A stretch of 14,060 bases of DNA from a bacterium (GCA_019424865.1 JAHYYS010000068.1:1-14060), one strand, 5' to 3'. Shown: positions 6,439 through 12,945, numbered from the stretch's first letter. The notes: a model not told the origin generated them from the sequence alone. A program made the numbers and translations.

Positions 6439-7221
6439 ATGGCAATGGCTTTTGTAGAACTGGAGCGGCGGGGGACGACGGGAATTATCACCATGAACCG
6501 CCCGGAGGCGCTCAATGCCCTCAATGATCAAGTGCTGCGGGATCTGGAGCAGGTCTTGGATCAGGTGGAGCAGGAGGAAGAGATTCTGGTGGCGGTGATC
6601 ACTGGGGCCGGCCGCTCCTTTGTGGCGGGGGCGGATATCGGGCAGATGTCCCAGTTGAGCGCCGTGGAAGCCAAAAAGTTCGGCGTCTATGGGAACCAGG
6701 TATTCCTGAAGCTGGAGAATCTGACCAAGCCCACCATCGCGGCGGTCAACGGGTTTGCCCTGGGGGGCGGCTGTGAACTGTCCCTGGCCTGTGATATCCG
6801 CCTGGCCAGCGAAAAGGCCAAATTCGGCCAGCCCGAGGTTGGTCTGGGCATCACCCCGGGCTTCGGCGGCACTCAGCGCCTGCCCCGCCTGATCGGGGCG
6901 TCCCGGGCCATGGAGCTGATTCTCACGGCCCGCACCATCTCCGCCCAGGAGGCGCTGGAGCTGGGGCTGGTCAGCCACGTCTATGGGCCGGAGGAACTGA
7001 TGGACCGGGCGCTGGAGCTGGCGGACGCCATTGCCGCCAATGCCCAGGTGGCGGTGCGGCAGTCCAAGGCCGCCGTCCGCAGGGGGCTGCAGACGGATAT
7101 GGCCACCGGCGCGGCCTATGAGAGCGAGGCCTTTGCCGTGTGCTTTGCCACAGTGGATCAAAAGGAGGCCATGCGGGCCTTCCTGAATAAAGAAAAGGTG
7201 ACCGCGTTCCAGAACCGCTGA
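6439..7221 (+). CDS. crt: crotonase: short-chain enoyl-CoA hydratase / 3-hydroxybutyryl-CoA dehydratase
   Basis: This cytoplasmic enzyme hydrates crotonyl-CoA to 3-hydroxybutyryl-CoA or the reverse, as in clostridial butyrate synthesis. It is 260 residues long, typical of Crt. The oxyanion-hole region SFVAGADIGQM (60-70) and the crotonase signature spanning about 103-148 are complete. Both catalytic glutamates are present: Glu113 in GGGCE and Glu133 in FGQPEVGLG. The C-terminal helices (QKEAMRAFLNKEK, 241-253) fit the trimer-forming part. AAGGAGG ends 4 nt before the ATG at 6439; the ATG at 6445 (10 nt away) is an alternative that removes two residues. The usual partners (hbd, thl, bcd-etf) are not adjacent, so the gene has been separated from a butyrate operon or serves another short-chain acyl-CoA route. 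Confidence 0.93.
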   Translation: MAMAFVELERRGTTGIITMNRPEALNALNDQVLRDLEQVLDQVEQEEEILVAVITGAGRSFVAGADIGQMSQLSAVEAKKFGVYGNQVFLKLENLTKPTIAAVNGFALGGGCELSLACDIRLASEKAKFGQPEVGLGITPGFGGTQRLPRLIGASRAMELILTARTISAQEALELGLVSHVYGPEELMDRALELADAIAANAQVAVRQSKAAVRRGLQTDMATGAAYESEAFAVCFATVDQKEAMRAFLNKEKVTAFQNR

Positions 7222-7243
7222 GCGCCTGCCGGCGGCGGAACGG

Positions 7244-7285
7244 ACAAAGCGGAACAGGAGGCCGGCGGCCTCCTGTTCCGCTTGT
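7244..7285 (+). terminator. strong hairpin after crt, without a U-run
   Basis: AGCGGAACAGGAGGCC (7248-7263) pairs perfectly with GGCCTCCTGTTCCGCT (7267-7282) around a 3-nt loop. Outer pairs extend the stem to about 20 bp with one bulged A. Only CTTGTC follows, so it may be a weak terminator, an mRNA 3' stabiliser, or permit read-through to the permease, for which I find no promoter of its own. Confidence 0.55.
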
Positions 7286-7346
7286 CAAGCTGCTCCGGGG
7301 GACGATGTCTGTGCTCCCCGGGTGGGGCCCGGGAGCCCCGCTGTTA

Positions 7347-7366
7347 TGCGGCGCTGCAGCGCCGCA
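7347..7366. repeat. 20-nt perfect palindrome just before the AEC permease start
   Basis: TGCGGCGCTGCAGCGCCGCA is perfectly self-complementary and ends 9 nt before the preferred GTG start, touching the AGGA ribosome site. It could be a dimeric-regulator operator or an RNA hairpin affecting initiation. Chance in GC-rich DNA is possible. Confidence 0.6.
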
Positions 7367-7375
7367 GGAATTGAG

Positions 7376-8323
7376 GTGTGTGATACGATTTCCCTGTCTG
7401 TCCTGTTGTCCAATCTGGTGGGCCTGTTTTTGCTGATCGGCGTGGGCTTTGCGGCGGTGCGCGCCCGGCTGCTGCCCGCCGCCGCCTCCAAGCCCCTGAG
7501 CGCCCTGCTGCTGAAGATCGCAGTCCCCGCCACTGTCTTTGCCTCTATGATCCGGCCCTTTGACCCGGGGTTTGTCCGGGAGGGCATCACGGTTTTTCTG
7601 CTGGGATGCGTGCTGTTTCCCCTGTATGGCGTGCTCTCCCTGCCGCTGAGCCGTCTGTTTCGGGTCCCGGAGGGGCGCAGAGGGATGTGGAGCTTCTGCG
7701 CCACCTTCTGCAACAACGGCTTTATGGGCTTTCCGGTGGCCCTGGCCCTGTTTGGAGAGGAGGGGCTGGCCCTGACCGCGATTCTGGGCATTCCCTTTAA
7801 TCTGCTGATCTATACCGCCGGGGCAAAGATGGTGTGTATGGATCTGCCCCGGGGCGCGGAGGGGGGCGGGATCTCCTGGAGAGGGGCGGTGTTCAGCGCC
7901 ATCAATCTGGCCATGGTGCTGGGCGTGGTGTTCTACTGCGGACAGATCGCTGTGCCCGAGGTGATTATGACCCCAATCCAGCACCTGTCCAACCTGACCA
8001 CGCCGCTGTCCATGCTGGTGACGGGGATGAATCTGGCCCAGGGGAAGCTGGGGGAACAGGTGCGGGATCGGGACGCCCTGACGTCGTCCCTGGTGCGGCT
8101 GCTGGCATTTCCCCTGCTGGCCTGGGCGCTGCTGCTGTGCCTGCCGGTGAACAGCGCGCTGGTGTCGGGGGTGATCCTGGTGGGGATGGCGATGCCCGCG
8201 CCCGCCGTGGCCACCATTCTGGGCGAGCAGTACGGCGGCTGTACCCAGCTGGCCGCCCGGACCGTGTTTTTATCCAGCCTGCTGTGTATTGTGACCATTC
8301 CGCTGATATCCCTGCTGCTGTAA
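7376..8323 (+). CDS. AEC (auxin efflux carrier)-family permease
   Basis: This polytopic inner-membrane transporter belongs to the AEC family, whose bacterial members move organic acids such as malate or amino-acid-like compounds; the substrate cannot be read from sequence. From the GTG at 7376 it has 315 residues, as expected for AEC (300-320). This start puts the first membrane helix (SLSVLLSNLVGLFLLIGVGFAAV) right at the N-terminus, as in the family, with a weak AGGA upstream. An ATG at 7346 would add an atypical Cys/Arg-rich ten residues encoded across the palindrome. About ten hydrophobic segments in two halves are visible. Helix-breaking motifs typical of the family occur in both halves (KIAVPATVFASMIRPF and MAMPAPAVATILGEQYGG). 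It follows crt by about 150 nt and converges on rplL. Confidence 0.88.
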   Translation: MCDTISLSVLLSNLVGLFLLIGVGFAAVRARLLPAAASKPLSALLLKIAVPATVFASMIRPFDPGFVREGITVFLLGCVLFPLYGVLSLPLSRLFRVPEGRRGMWSFCATFCNNGFMGFPVALALFGEEGLALTAILGIPFNLLIYTAGAKMVCMDLPRGAEGGGISWRGAVFSAINLAMVLGVVFYCGQIAVPEVIMTPIQHLSNLTTPLSMLVTGMNLAQGKLGEQVRDRDALTSSLVRLLAFPLLAWALLLCLPVNSALVSGVILVGMAMPAPAVATILGEQYGGCTQLAARTVFLSSLLCIVTIPLISLLL

Positions 8324-8324
8324 A

Positions 8325-8371
8325 CAGATGAAAAAAGTGACCGCCTTCTGGGCGGTCACTTTTTTCATCTG
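8325..8371. terminator. bidirectional terminator shared by the AEC permease (+) and rplL (-)
   Basis: A 21-bp perfect stem pairs 8325-8345 with 8351-8371 around the loop TTCTG. The A6 on one arm and T6 on the other give each strand a GC-rich stem top (GTGACCGCC/GGCGGTCAC) followed by a U-run. It starts 1 nt after the permease stop and lies 14 nt beyond the rplL stop. Confidence 0.9.
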
Positions 8372-8385
8372 AATGGGAAAGAAAC

Positions 8386-8766
8386 TTACTTCAGCTCGAC
8401 CTTGCCGCCGGCCTCTTCCAGCTTCTTCTTCATCTCCTCGGCCTCGTCCTTGGAGACGGCCTCCTTCAGGGTCTTGGGAGCGCCCTCGACGGCAGCCTTG
8501 GCCTCAGCCAGGCCCAGACCGGTGATCTCGCGGACAGCCTTGATGACCTTGATCTTGGCAGCGGCGTCAAAGCCGGCCAGAACCACGTCAAACTCAGTCT
8601 TCTCCTCAGCGGCCTCAGCAGCGGCGCCAGCGCCGGCAGCGGGAGCGGCCATGGCGGCGGCGGACACGCCGAACTCCTCCTCCAGAGCCTTAACCAGCTC
8701 GGACAGCTCCAGAACGGTCAGAGCCTTCACTTCCTCAATGAGAGCAGTAATCTTCTCACTAGCCAT
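8386..8766 (-). CDS. rplL: 50S ribosomal protein L7/L12
   Basis: This is the stalk protein that recruits translation GTPases to the large subunit. It is 126 residues long, standard for the family. The N-terminal dimerisation domain (1-33) is followed by an Ala/Gly-rich hinge (about 36-53) and the C-terminal factor-binding domain (about 56-126), which has the conserved KIKVIKAVREITGLGLAEAK stretch. GGAGG lies 9 nt before the ATG. It is 77 nt downstream of rplJ with a small hairpin between them, and is the last gene of the unit, since a terminator rather than rpoB follows. Confidence 0.98.
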   Translation of the reverse strand: MASEKITALIEEVKALTVLELSELVKALEEEFGVSAAAMAAPAAGAGAAAEAAEEKTEFDVVLAGFDAAAKIKVIKAVREITGLGLAEAKAAVEGAPKTLKEAVSKDEAEEMKKKLEEAGGKVELK

Positions 8767-8813
8767 GATGAAATACCTCCTAAATTATGGTTTATTTTAA
8801 AATAGTAAAAGGT

Positions 8814-8832
8814 TTGCTCCTCCGGGGAGCAA
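8814..8832 (-). promoter_or_regulatory. hairpin between rplJ and rplL
   Basis: TTGCTCC (8814-8820) and GGAGCAA (8826-8832) form a 7-bp stem around a 5-nt loop. On the minus strand an A/T-rich stretch follows (CCTTTTACTATTTTAAA). It lies 11 nt after the rplJ stop. It may be an RNA-processing or stability element contributing to the higher L12 than L10 yield, or a weak terminator; function is inferred. Confidence 0.45.
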
Positions 8833-8843
8833 GGTGTGCCGCA

Positions 8844-9398
8844 TTACTCGGCGGCGGGGGTCTCCTCGGCGGGAGCGGCCTCCTCGGCCGGGGCGGGCTC
8901 GCCGTCCTTTTCGGCGATGGCCTTCAGGACAATGGCCAGGCTGGTAATGGGGGCCAGCATCATACCCAGAGCCTGAGCCTGCAGGGTCTCCTTGGAGGGC
9001 AGCTCGGCCAGAGCGGTAATCTCCTCCAGGGAGAGAACCTTGCCGTCCATAAAGCCGCCCTTGATGGTGAACTTGCTGTCACCCAGCTGCTTGGCGTACT
9101 TGTTGATGACGCGCATGGGAGCGATGGGGTCGTTCGCGCTGGTAGCCAGAGAGGTGGTGCCGTTGAGCACGTCGTCCAGCTCACCCAGGCCCACGTTGTT
9201 CATAGCGAAGCGGGCCAGCGTATTCTTGACCACGCCGTACTGCACGTCGTTCTGCCGCAGCTCCACGCGCAGCGCGGTATCCTCTGCCACGGTGATGCCC
9301 TTGTAATCCACCAGCACACCGCTGGCGGCGCCCTGCAGCTGCTCGGTCAGGGCGGCAACAATGGCCTGCTTTTCAGAAAGAACCTTTGCGTTAGGCAT
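8844..9398 (-). CDS. rplJ: 50S ribosomal protein L10
   Basis: L10 anchors the L7/L12 dimers to 23S rRNA at the base of the ribosomal stalk. The protein has 184 residues, slightly longer than Bacillus L10 because of an Ala/Glu/Pro-rich tail (about 166-184). The N-terminal rRNA-binding domain is clear: KQAIVAALTEQL, GVLVDYKGITVAED (27-40) and VVKNTLARFA (56-65). The long C-terminal helix that binds L7/L12 follows (about 127-162). GGAGGTGA precedes the ATG. It is the first gene of the rplJ-rplL unit and, in this family of operons, L10 (with L12) represses its own mRNA by binding the leader found upstream. Confidence 0.98.
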   Translation of the reverse strand: MPNAKVLSEKQAIVAALTEQLQGAASGVLVDYKGITVAEDTALRVELRQNDVQYGVVKNTLARFAMNNVGLGELDDVLNGTTSLATSANDPIAPMRVINKYAKQLGDSKFTIKGGFMDGKVLSLEEITALAELPSKETLQAQALGMMLAPITSLAIVLKAIAEKDGEPAPAEEAAPAEETPAAE

Positions 9399-9420
9399 GT
9401 TTTGGATTCACCTCCGAACA

Positions 9421-9454
9421 AAATAAAAATCCTCCGCGTCAAAAGACAGGAGGA
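9421..9454 (-). terminator. possible attenuator in the rplJ leader
   Basis: In the transcript, TCCTCC (from 9454-9449) pairs with GGAGGA (from 9435-9430), with an inner GTC/GAC helix, and is followed by a U-rich run TTTTTATTTTG. It lies upstream of rplJ, so it could end transcription when L10 binds the leader, as proposed for Bacillus. The stem is short, so confidence is moderate. Confidence 0.55.
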
Positions 9455-9479
9455 CAGCACAATCAAAAGAATATTCCCT

Positions 9480-9534
9480 TTGAAAGCACTCTCGGCAGGA
9501 ATTACGTCCGGCAAGCCGGACCCCTGCTGTCTTT
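9480..9534 (-). promoter_or_regulatory. ribosomal protein L10 leader (autoregulatory mRNA structure)
   Basis: In the rplJ leader RNA I see AAAGACAGCAGG, then a GTCCGGC-TT-GCCGGAC hairpin, then TTCCTGCCGAGAGTGCTTT. AGACAGCAGG paired across to CCUGCCGAG is the recognisable core of the L10 leader of Firmicutes. L10 bound here would down-regulate the operon. It sits between the promoter (9548-9576) and the attenuator-like hairpin (9430-9454). Confidence 0.85.
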
Positions 9535-9547
9535 GAACGCAAAGCAC

Positions 9548-9576
9548 ATTATAGGGGAACGAAAGGGAAAAGTCAA
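9548..9576 (-). promoter_or_regulatory. sigma-A promoter of rplJ-rplL
   Basis: On the minus strand TTGACT (9571-9576) and a perfect TATAAT (9548-9553) are spaced exactly 17 nt. A short AT-rich stretch lies upstream. The resulting leader of about 140 nt contains the L10 element. Confidence 0.9.
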
Positions 9577-9722
9577 GCATTTTTTCAACATTTATAGGGA
9601 ACCTTTTTTATTTATAATAAAGGATTGGACTGGGGATGGGGAAGGCGGAGGGGTCAAACACAGATAAAGCGGGCCCTCCTGGGTTGTCCCGATGGGGGAA
9701 ACAGGGCGGGGAAAAGGAGGGG

Positions 9723-9751
9723 TTGTCTTCCCTGGCCGGCTGTGCTACAAT
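9723..9751 (+). promoter_or_regulatory. sigma-A promoter with extended -10 for the thioesterase-GNAT unit
   Basis: TTGTCT (9723-9728) and TACAAT (9746-9751) are spaced 17 nt, with TGC before the -10. Transcription would start about 18 nt before the gene. The rest of 9577-9722, between the divergent promoters, shows nothing I can support as a gene. Confidence 0.78.
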
Positions 9752-9775
9752 CGATGGGCGAAAGGAGGCAGATTC

Positions 9776-10186
9776 ATGCCGGAGACAGAACATTGGGACA
9801 TTGGGATGGCGCAGGTCAACGCACCCCACCAGTTTTCCCATGAAAACGGGATCGACGTCACCTGGGTGGAGCCCGGGCTGGCCCGAGGCGTGCTGGTGGG
9901 CGGTCCCAACTCCCTCAACCCCCACGGAATGATTCATGGCGGGGCGCTGGCCACCCTGGCCGACACGGTGGGCGGCTGCTGCGCCTGCTCCAAGGGCGGA
10001 CAGTGCGTCACCGCATCCAGCACCATGGAGTTTCTCCGCCCGGCCTGGGGCGGCAGGATCTACTGCGAGGCTACCCCCAAAAAGCTGGGACGGAAGCTGT
10101 CCGTGATTCAGGTGACCCTGACGGATGAGCAGGAGAAGGTTGTGGCCACCGGGACCTTTACCTTTTTCATGAACCCCAACGAGTGA
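9776..10186 (+). CDS. PaaI-family hotdog-fold thioesterase
   Basis: This is a 136-residue single-domain hotdog protein of the PaaI/YdiI thioesterase type, which hydrolyses acyl- or aryl-CoA esters in the cytoplasm. The start at 9776 is set by AAAGGAGG ending 7 nt upstream. The family signature is intact: LNPHGMIHGGALATLADTVGG (47-67), with the HGG turn (54-56) and an acidic residue on the central helix (Asp63) in the position used for catalysis. The C-terminal strands (EFLRPAWGGRIYCEAT, KLSVIQVTLTDEQEKVVATGTFTFF) complete the fold. The natural substrate cannot be read from sequence. It is followed after 52 nt, containing a 7-bp CCGGAGC/GCTCCGG hairpin (10192-10209), by the GNAT gene and is probably co-transcribed with it. 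Confidence 0.9.
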   Translation: MPETEHWDIGMAQVNAPHQFSHENGIDVTWVEPGLARGVLVGGPNSLNPHGMIHGGALATLADTVGGCCACSKGGQCVTASSTMEFLRPAWGGRIYCEATPKKLGRKLSVIQVTLTDEQEKVVATGTFTFFMNPNE

Positions 10187-10238
10187 TGCCGCCGGAGCGG
10201 ACGCTCCGGGCAGACGAGAAAACGGAGGGAGGAGCGGG

Positions 10239-10760
10239 ATGGAGCTGAGACTGGCCCGCGAGCAGGAATTCCTGCAGGTTCGCGGGCTGTATTGGGACAT
10301 CATCGATCAGATGGCCCGGGCGGAATACAGGCCGGGCTGGAAGAAGGGGATCTACCCCTCGGATCAGTGGATCCGCGCCGCCCTGCGGGAGGGGAGCCTG
10401 TATACGGCCCGGGAGGGGGACGCGCTGATTGGCGCAATGGCACTGGATCACCGGTGCGCGGAGGGGTATGACCGCGCCGCCTGGGGGGTGGACGCCGCCG
10501 GCGGCGCGGTGAGCGTCATTCACGCCCTGGGGGTTCTGCCCGCCTGGCAGGGCCGGGGCGCGGGCAAGCTTTTGGTCCGGGGCGCGCTGGAGACAGCCCG
10601 GCAAAACGGTCAGCGAGCAGTTCGGCTGGACGTGCTGGGCACGAACCTCACCGCCCAAAAGCTCTATGAGCGGGTGGGCTTTCAGTACCGCGGCACCCTC
10701 CAGCTGTATTACGAGGACACGGGTTTGACCGATTTCAGACTGTATGAATACATTTTGTAA
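10239..10760 (+). CDS. GNAT-family N-acetyltransferase
   Basis: This is a 173-residue acetyl-CoA-dependent acetyltransferase. The ATG at 10239 follows GGAGGGAGGAG. Motif A, which binds acetyl-CoA, is clear at about 95-120: HALGVLPAWQGRGAGKLLVRG, containing Q-G-R-G-A-G (104-109). Motif B follows at about 127-149 (VRLDVLGTNLTAQKLYERVGF), with the Asn and Tyr positions typical of the family. The N-terminal half (LYWDIIDQMARAEYRPGWKKGIYPSD, 17-42) resembles GNATs that act on small molecules rather than ribosomal proteins, but the substrate is unknown. No obvious terminator follows. Its position behind a thioesterase suggests shared expression, not necessarily a shared pathway. Confidence 0.9.
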   Translation: MELRLAREQEFLQVRGLYWDIIDQMARAEYRPGWKKGIYPSDQWIRAALREGSLYTAREGDALIGAMALDHRCAEGYDRAAWGVDAAGGAVSVIHALGVLPAWQGRGAGKLLVRGALETARQNGQRAVRLDVLGTNLTAQKLYERVGFQYRGTLQLYYEDTGLTDFRLYEYIL

Positions 10761-10834
10761 CCTGACTGCGTCCTTCCGCCTGCCTTTCCTGGGAGAAAAC
10801 GGGGAAATATAAGAGGAAATCTGCCGGGGGAACC

Positions 10835-10863
10835 TTGACAAAGATGAAGGCTCGTGGTAGGAT
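10835..10863 (+). promoter_or_regulatory. sigma-A promoter of the riboswitch-controlled transporter
   Basis: A perfect TTGACA (10835-10840) and TAGGAT (10858-10863) are spaced 17 nt, with an extended TGG before the -10. It starts a leader of about 310 nt that contains the lysine aptamer. Confidence 0.85.
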
Positions 10864-10894
10864 ACTTGCAATTCCACAGTACAATAGAACAATG

Positions 10895-11057
10895 GGATAG
10901 AGGCGCGGACGCTCATGCGTACCCCGCGGCAAGGCCAGGCAGCCGCCGCGGGCGAGAGGGGGCTCCGCCGAAGGCTCCCTCCTCTGCCTGGAGGGCGGGG
11001 CCTGGGCCGCGGGGAGAAGATCCTCCGGACTGTCACGTATGCAGTGGAGCGCTATCC
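10895..11057 (+). promoter_or_regulatory. lysine riboswitch (L box) aptamer
   Basis: The leader carries the L-box landmarks in order: GGATAGAGGCGCGGACGC and GCGTA at the 5' side (10895-10920), GGGGGCTCCGCCGAAGG in the middle (about 10960-10976), and CTGTCACGTATGCAGTGGAG then GCGCTATCC at the 3' side (about 11031-11057). GGATAG (10895-10900) pairs with CTATCC (11052-11057) as P1, and CAC/GTG form the last aptamer stem. The pattern matches the Bacillus lysC riboswitch as I recall it. The aptamer is GC-rich like its host. An intrinsic terminator follows, so lysine should switch transcription of the downstream gene off. Confidence 0.9.
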
Positions 11058-11090
11058 AGGTCCCCTTAACAGGGGGGGACTATCGGCTTT

Positions 11091-11125
11091 GCCATGGGAG
11101 TGCTTGATGCGCCCATGGCTTTTTT
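11091..11125 (+). terminator. riboswitch-controlled intrinsic terminator
   Basis: GCCATGGG (11091-11098) pairs with CCCATGGC (11112-11119), followed by T6 (11120-11125). It lies 57 nt before the transporter ATG and downstream of the lysine aptamer. Between them a GTCCCC/GGGGAC hairpin (11060-11065/11075-11080) is also possible. Confidence 0.88.
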
Positions 11126-11181
11126 GTTCTGCGGGGCGGGGAGGGTGCTCCCCAAATGTTTGAGTGGAGGGAAAAATAGAA

Positions 11182-12945
11182 ATGAGAGCGAGAAGACCCT
11201 GGCCATTGCGCGCCATCCTGATGCTGATGCTGGTGCTGGCCCTGGCGACCACCAGCTTTGCCGTGCTGGCGGAGGACCCCACGGAGCTGCCCGGCACCAA
11301 GATGATCGAATGCCCCGACTGCGGCGTCACCGGCGGGTGCTCTGTGTGCCTGGGGACAGACCCGGCGTGTGAGGCCTGCGGCGGCACCTTTGTGTGTCCC
11401 ACCTGCGGCGGGGACGGCTACATCCAATCCCCCAGCAGGTTCTATAACACCATCTGGTCCCTGCTGCCCCCGGTGATTGCCATCGCCCTGGCCCTGATTA
11501 CCAAAGAGGTATACTCCTCCCTGTTCATCGGGATTCTGGTGGGCGGCCTGCTGTATTCCAATTTCTCCTTTGAGGGGACTATGAACCACGTGTTCAGCGG
11601 CGGCATTGTGGCCTCCCTGTCCGACAGCTACAATGTGGGTATCCTTATCTTCCTGGTGGTGCTGGGCACTATCGTGTGCCTGATGAACAAGGCGGGCGGC
11701 TCCGCCGCCTTTGGCCGGTGGGCCCAGAAGAATATTAAAAGCCGGGTGGGGGCCCAGCTGGCCTCCATCCTCCTGGGCTGCCTGATTTTCATTGACGACT
11801 ACTTCAACTGCCTGACGGTGGGCTCGGTCATGCGGCCCATTACCGACAAGCACCATGTCTCCCGGGCCAAGCTGGCCTACATCATCGACGCCACCGCCGC
11901 CCCGGTGTGCATCATCGCCCCCATCTCCTCCTGGGCGGCCGCCGTGTCCGGCTTTGCCGAGGACGGCCAGGGCCTGAACCTGTTTATCCGGGCCATCCCC
12001 TATAACTATTACGCCCTGCTGACCATCTTCATGATGGTGGCTCTGGTGCTGCTCAATGTGGACTTTGGCCCCATGGCCCGGTTTGAGCGCAATGCCATCG
12101 AGCACAACGACCTGTTCTCCGGCTCCAACCCCTATGCCATGATGGACGAGGAGATCGACGAGACCAAGGGCACGGTGATGGATCTGGTGCTGCCCATTGT
12201 GGTGCTGGTAATCTGCTGCGTGGTCGGCATGATCTATTCCGGCGGCTTTTTCTCCGGCACCGACGTGGTGACCGCCTTTTCCAACTCCGACGCCTCGGTG
12301 GGCCTGATGCTGGGCTCTGCAGTGGGGCTGGCGTTTGCTCTGGCGTACTACGCCGTCCGCCGCTCCATGACCTTCAAGGAGATGATGGGCTGCCTACCCG
12401 ACGGCTTCAAGGCCATGGTGCCCGCCATTTTGATCCTCACCTTTGCCTGGACCCTGAAGGGCATGACCGACTCCCTGGGCGCCGCCCTGTTTGTGCGGGA
12501 CTTCGTCAACAGCTCTGCCCAGGGCATGCAGATGTTCCTGCCCGTTATCGTGTTTGTTGTGGGCTGCCTGCTGTCCTTCGCCACCGGCACCAGCTGGGGC
12601 ACCTTCGGCATCCTGATTCCCATCGTTCAGAACGTGTTTCCCATGGACAATCCCCTGTCCATTGTCTGCATCTCCGCCTGTATGGCGGGCGCCGTGTGCG
12701 GCGACCACTGCTCGCCCATTTCGGACACCACAATTATGGCCTCTGCCGGCGCCCAGTGTGACCACGTGAACCATGTGTCCACCCAGCTGCCCTATGCCAT
12801 CTCCTGCGCGGTTATTGCCGGTATTACCTATGTGGTGGCGGGCCTGCTGGTCCACTTCGGAGCCCCCGGCATTCTGGCCCTGCCTGTCGGCATTGCGATG
12901 ATGCTGGCCTTCCTGCTGGTGATGAAGCAGCGTCAGAAGGCATAA
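11182..12945 (+). CDS. NhaC-family transporter, probable lysine permease, with N-terminal CxxC-rich segment
   Basis: The ATG at 11182 is 10 nt after GGAGGG and gives 587 residues. Residues 1-30 form a signal-peptide-like segment (basic start, hydrophobic core, VLA before Glu31). Residues 44-75 hold four CxxC pairs (CPDC, CSVC, CEAC, CPTC) with Gly-rich spacing (CGGT, CGGDG), resembling a DnaJ-type zinc-ribbon. From about 90 the protein is a polytopic NhaC-family carrier; the signature region FIDDYFNCLTVGSVMRP (203-219) and DATAAPVCIIAPISSW (236-251) is present, as is CGDHCSPISDTTIM (506-519). NhaC is named for Na+/H+ antiport, but NhaC-type genes under L boxes were predicted to be lysine transporters (LysW). 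The lysine riboswitch here supports that. The predicted outside location of the CxxC module is unusual; whether the signal is cleaved is unknown. Confidence 0.9.
   Translation: MRARRPWPLRAILMLMLVLALATTSFAVLAEDPTELPGTKMIECPDCGVTGGCSVCLGTDPACEACGGTFVCPTCGGDGYIQSPSRFYNTIWSLLPPVIAIALALITKEVYSSLFIGILVGGLLYSNFSFEGTMNHVFSGGIVASLSDSYNVGILIFLVVLGTIVCLMNKAGGSAAFGRWAQKNIKSRVGAQLASILLGCLIFIDDYFNCLTVGSVMRPITDKHHVSRAKLAYIIDATAAPVCIIAPISSWAAAVSGFAEDGQGLNLFIRAIPYNYYALLTIFMMVALVLLNVDFGPMARFERNAIEHNDLFSGSNPYAMMDEEIDETKGTVMDLVLPIVVLVICCVVGMIYSGGFFSGTDVVTAFSNSDASVGLMLGSAVGLAFALAYYAVRRSMTFKEMMGCLPDGFKAMVPAILILTFAWTLKGMTDSLGAALFVRDFVNSSAQGMQMFLPVIVFVVGCLLSFATGTSWGTFGILIPIVQNVFPMDNPLSIVCISACMAGAVCGDHCSPISDTTIMASAGAQCDHVNHVSTQLPYAISCAVIAGITYVVAGLLVHFGAPGILALPVGIAMMLAFLLVMKQRQKA

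Noticed and set aside
6270..6524. N-terminal extension of the flippase to the frame's first ATG at 6524
   Set aside because: It would overlap the divergent crt promoter and the first crt codons, lacks a ribosome site, and is absent from the family.
5941..7984. Long minus-strand frames opposite crt and the AEC permease
   Set aside because: They are shadow frames; both plus-strand genes have strong family signatures and crt has a promoter and ribosome site.
10192..10209. CCGGAGC/GCTCCGG hairpin between thioesterase and GNAT genes as a terminator
   Set aside because: No U-run follows, and the GNAT gene has no promoter of its own nearby, so co-transcription is more likely.
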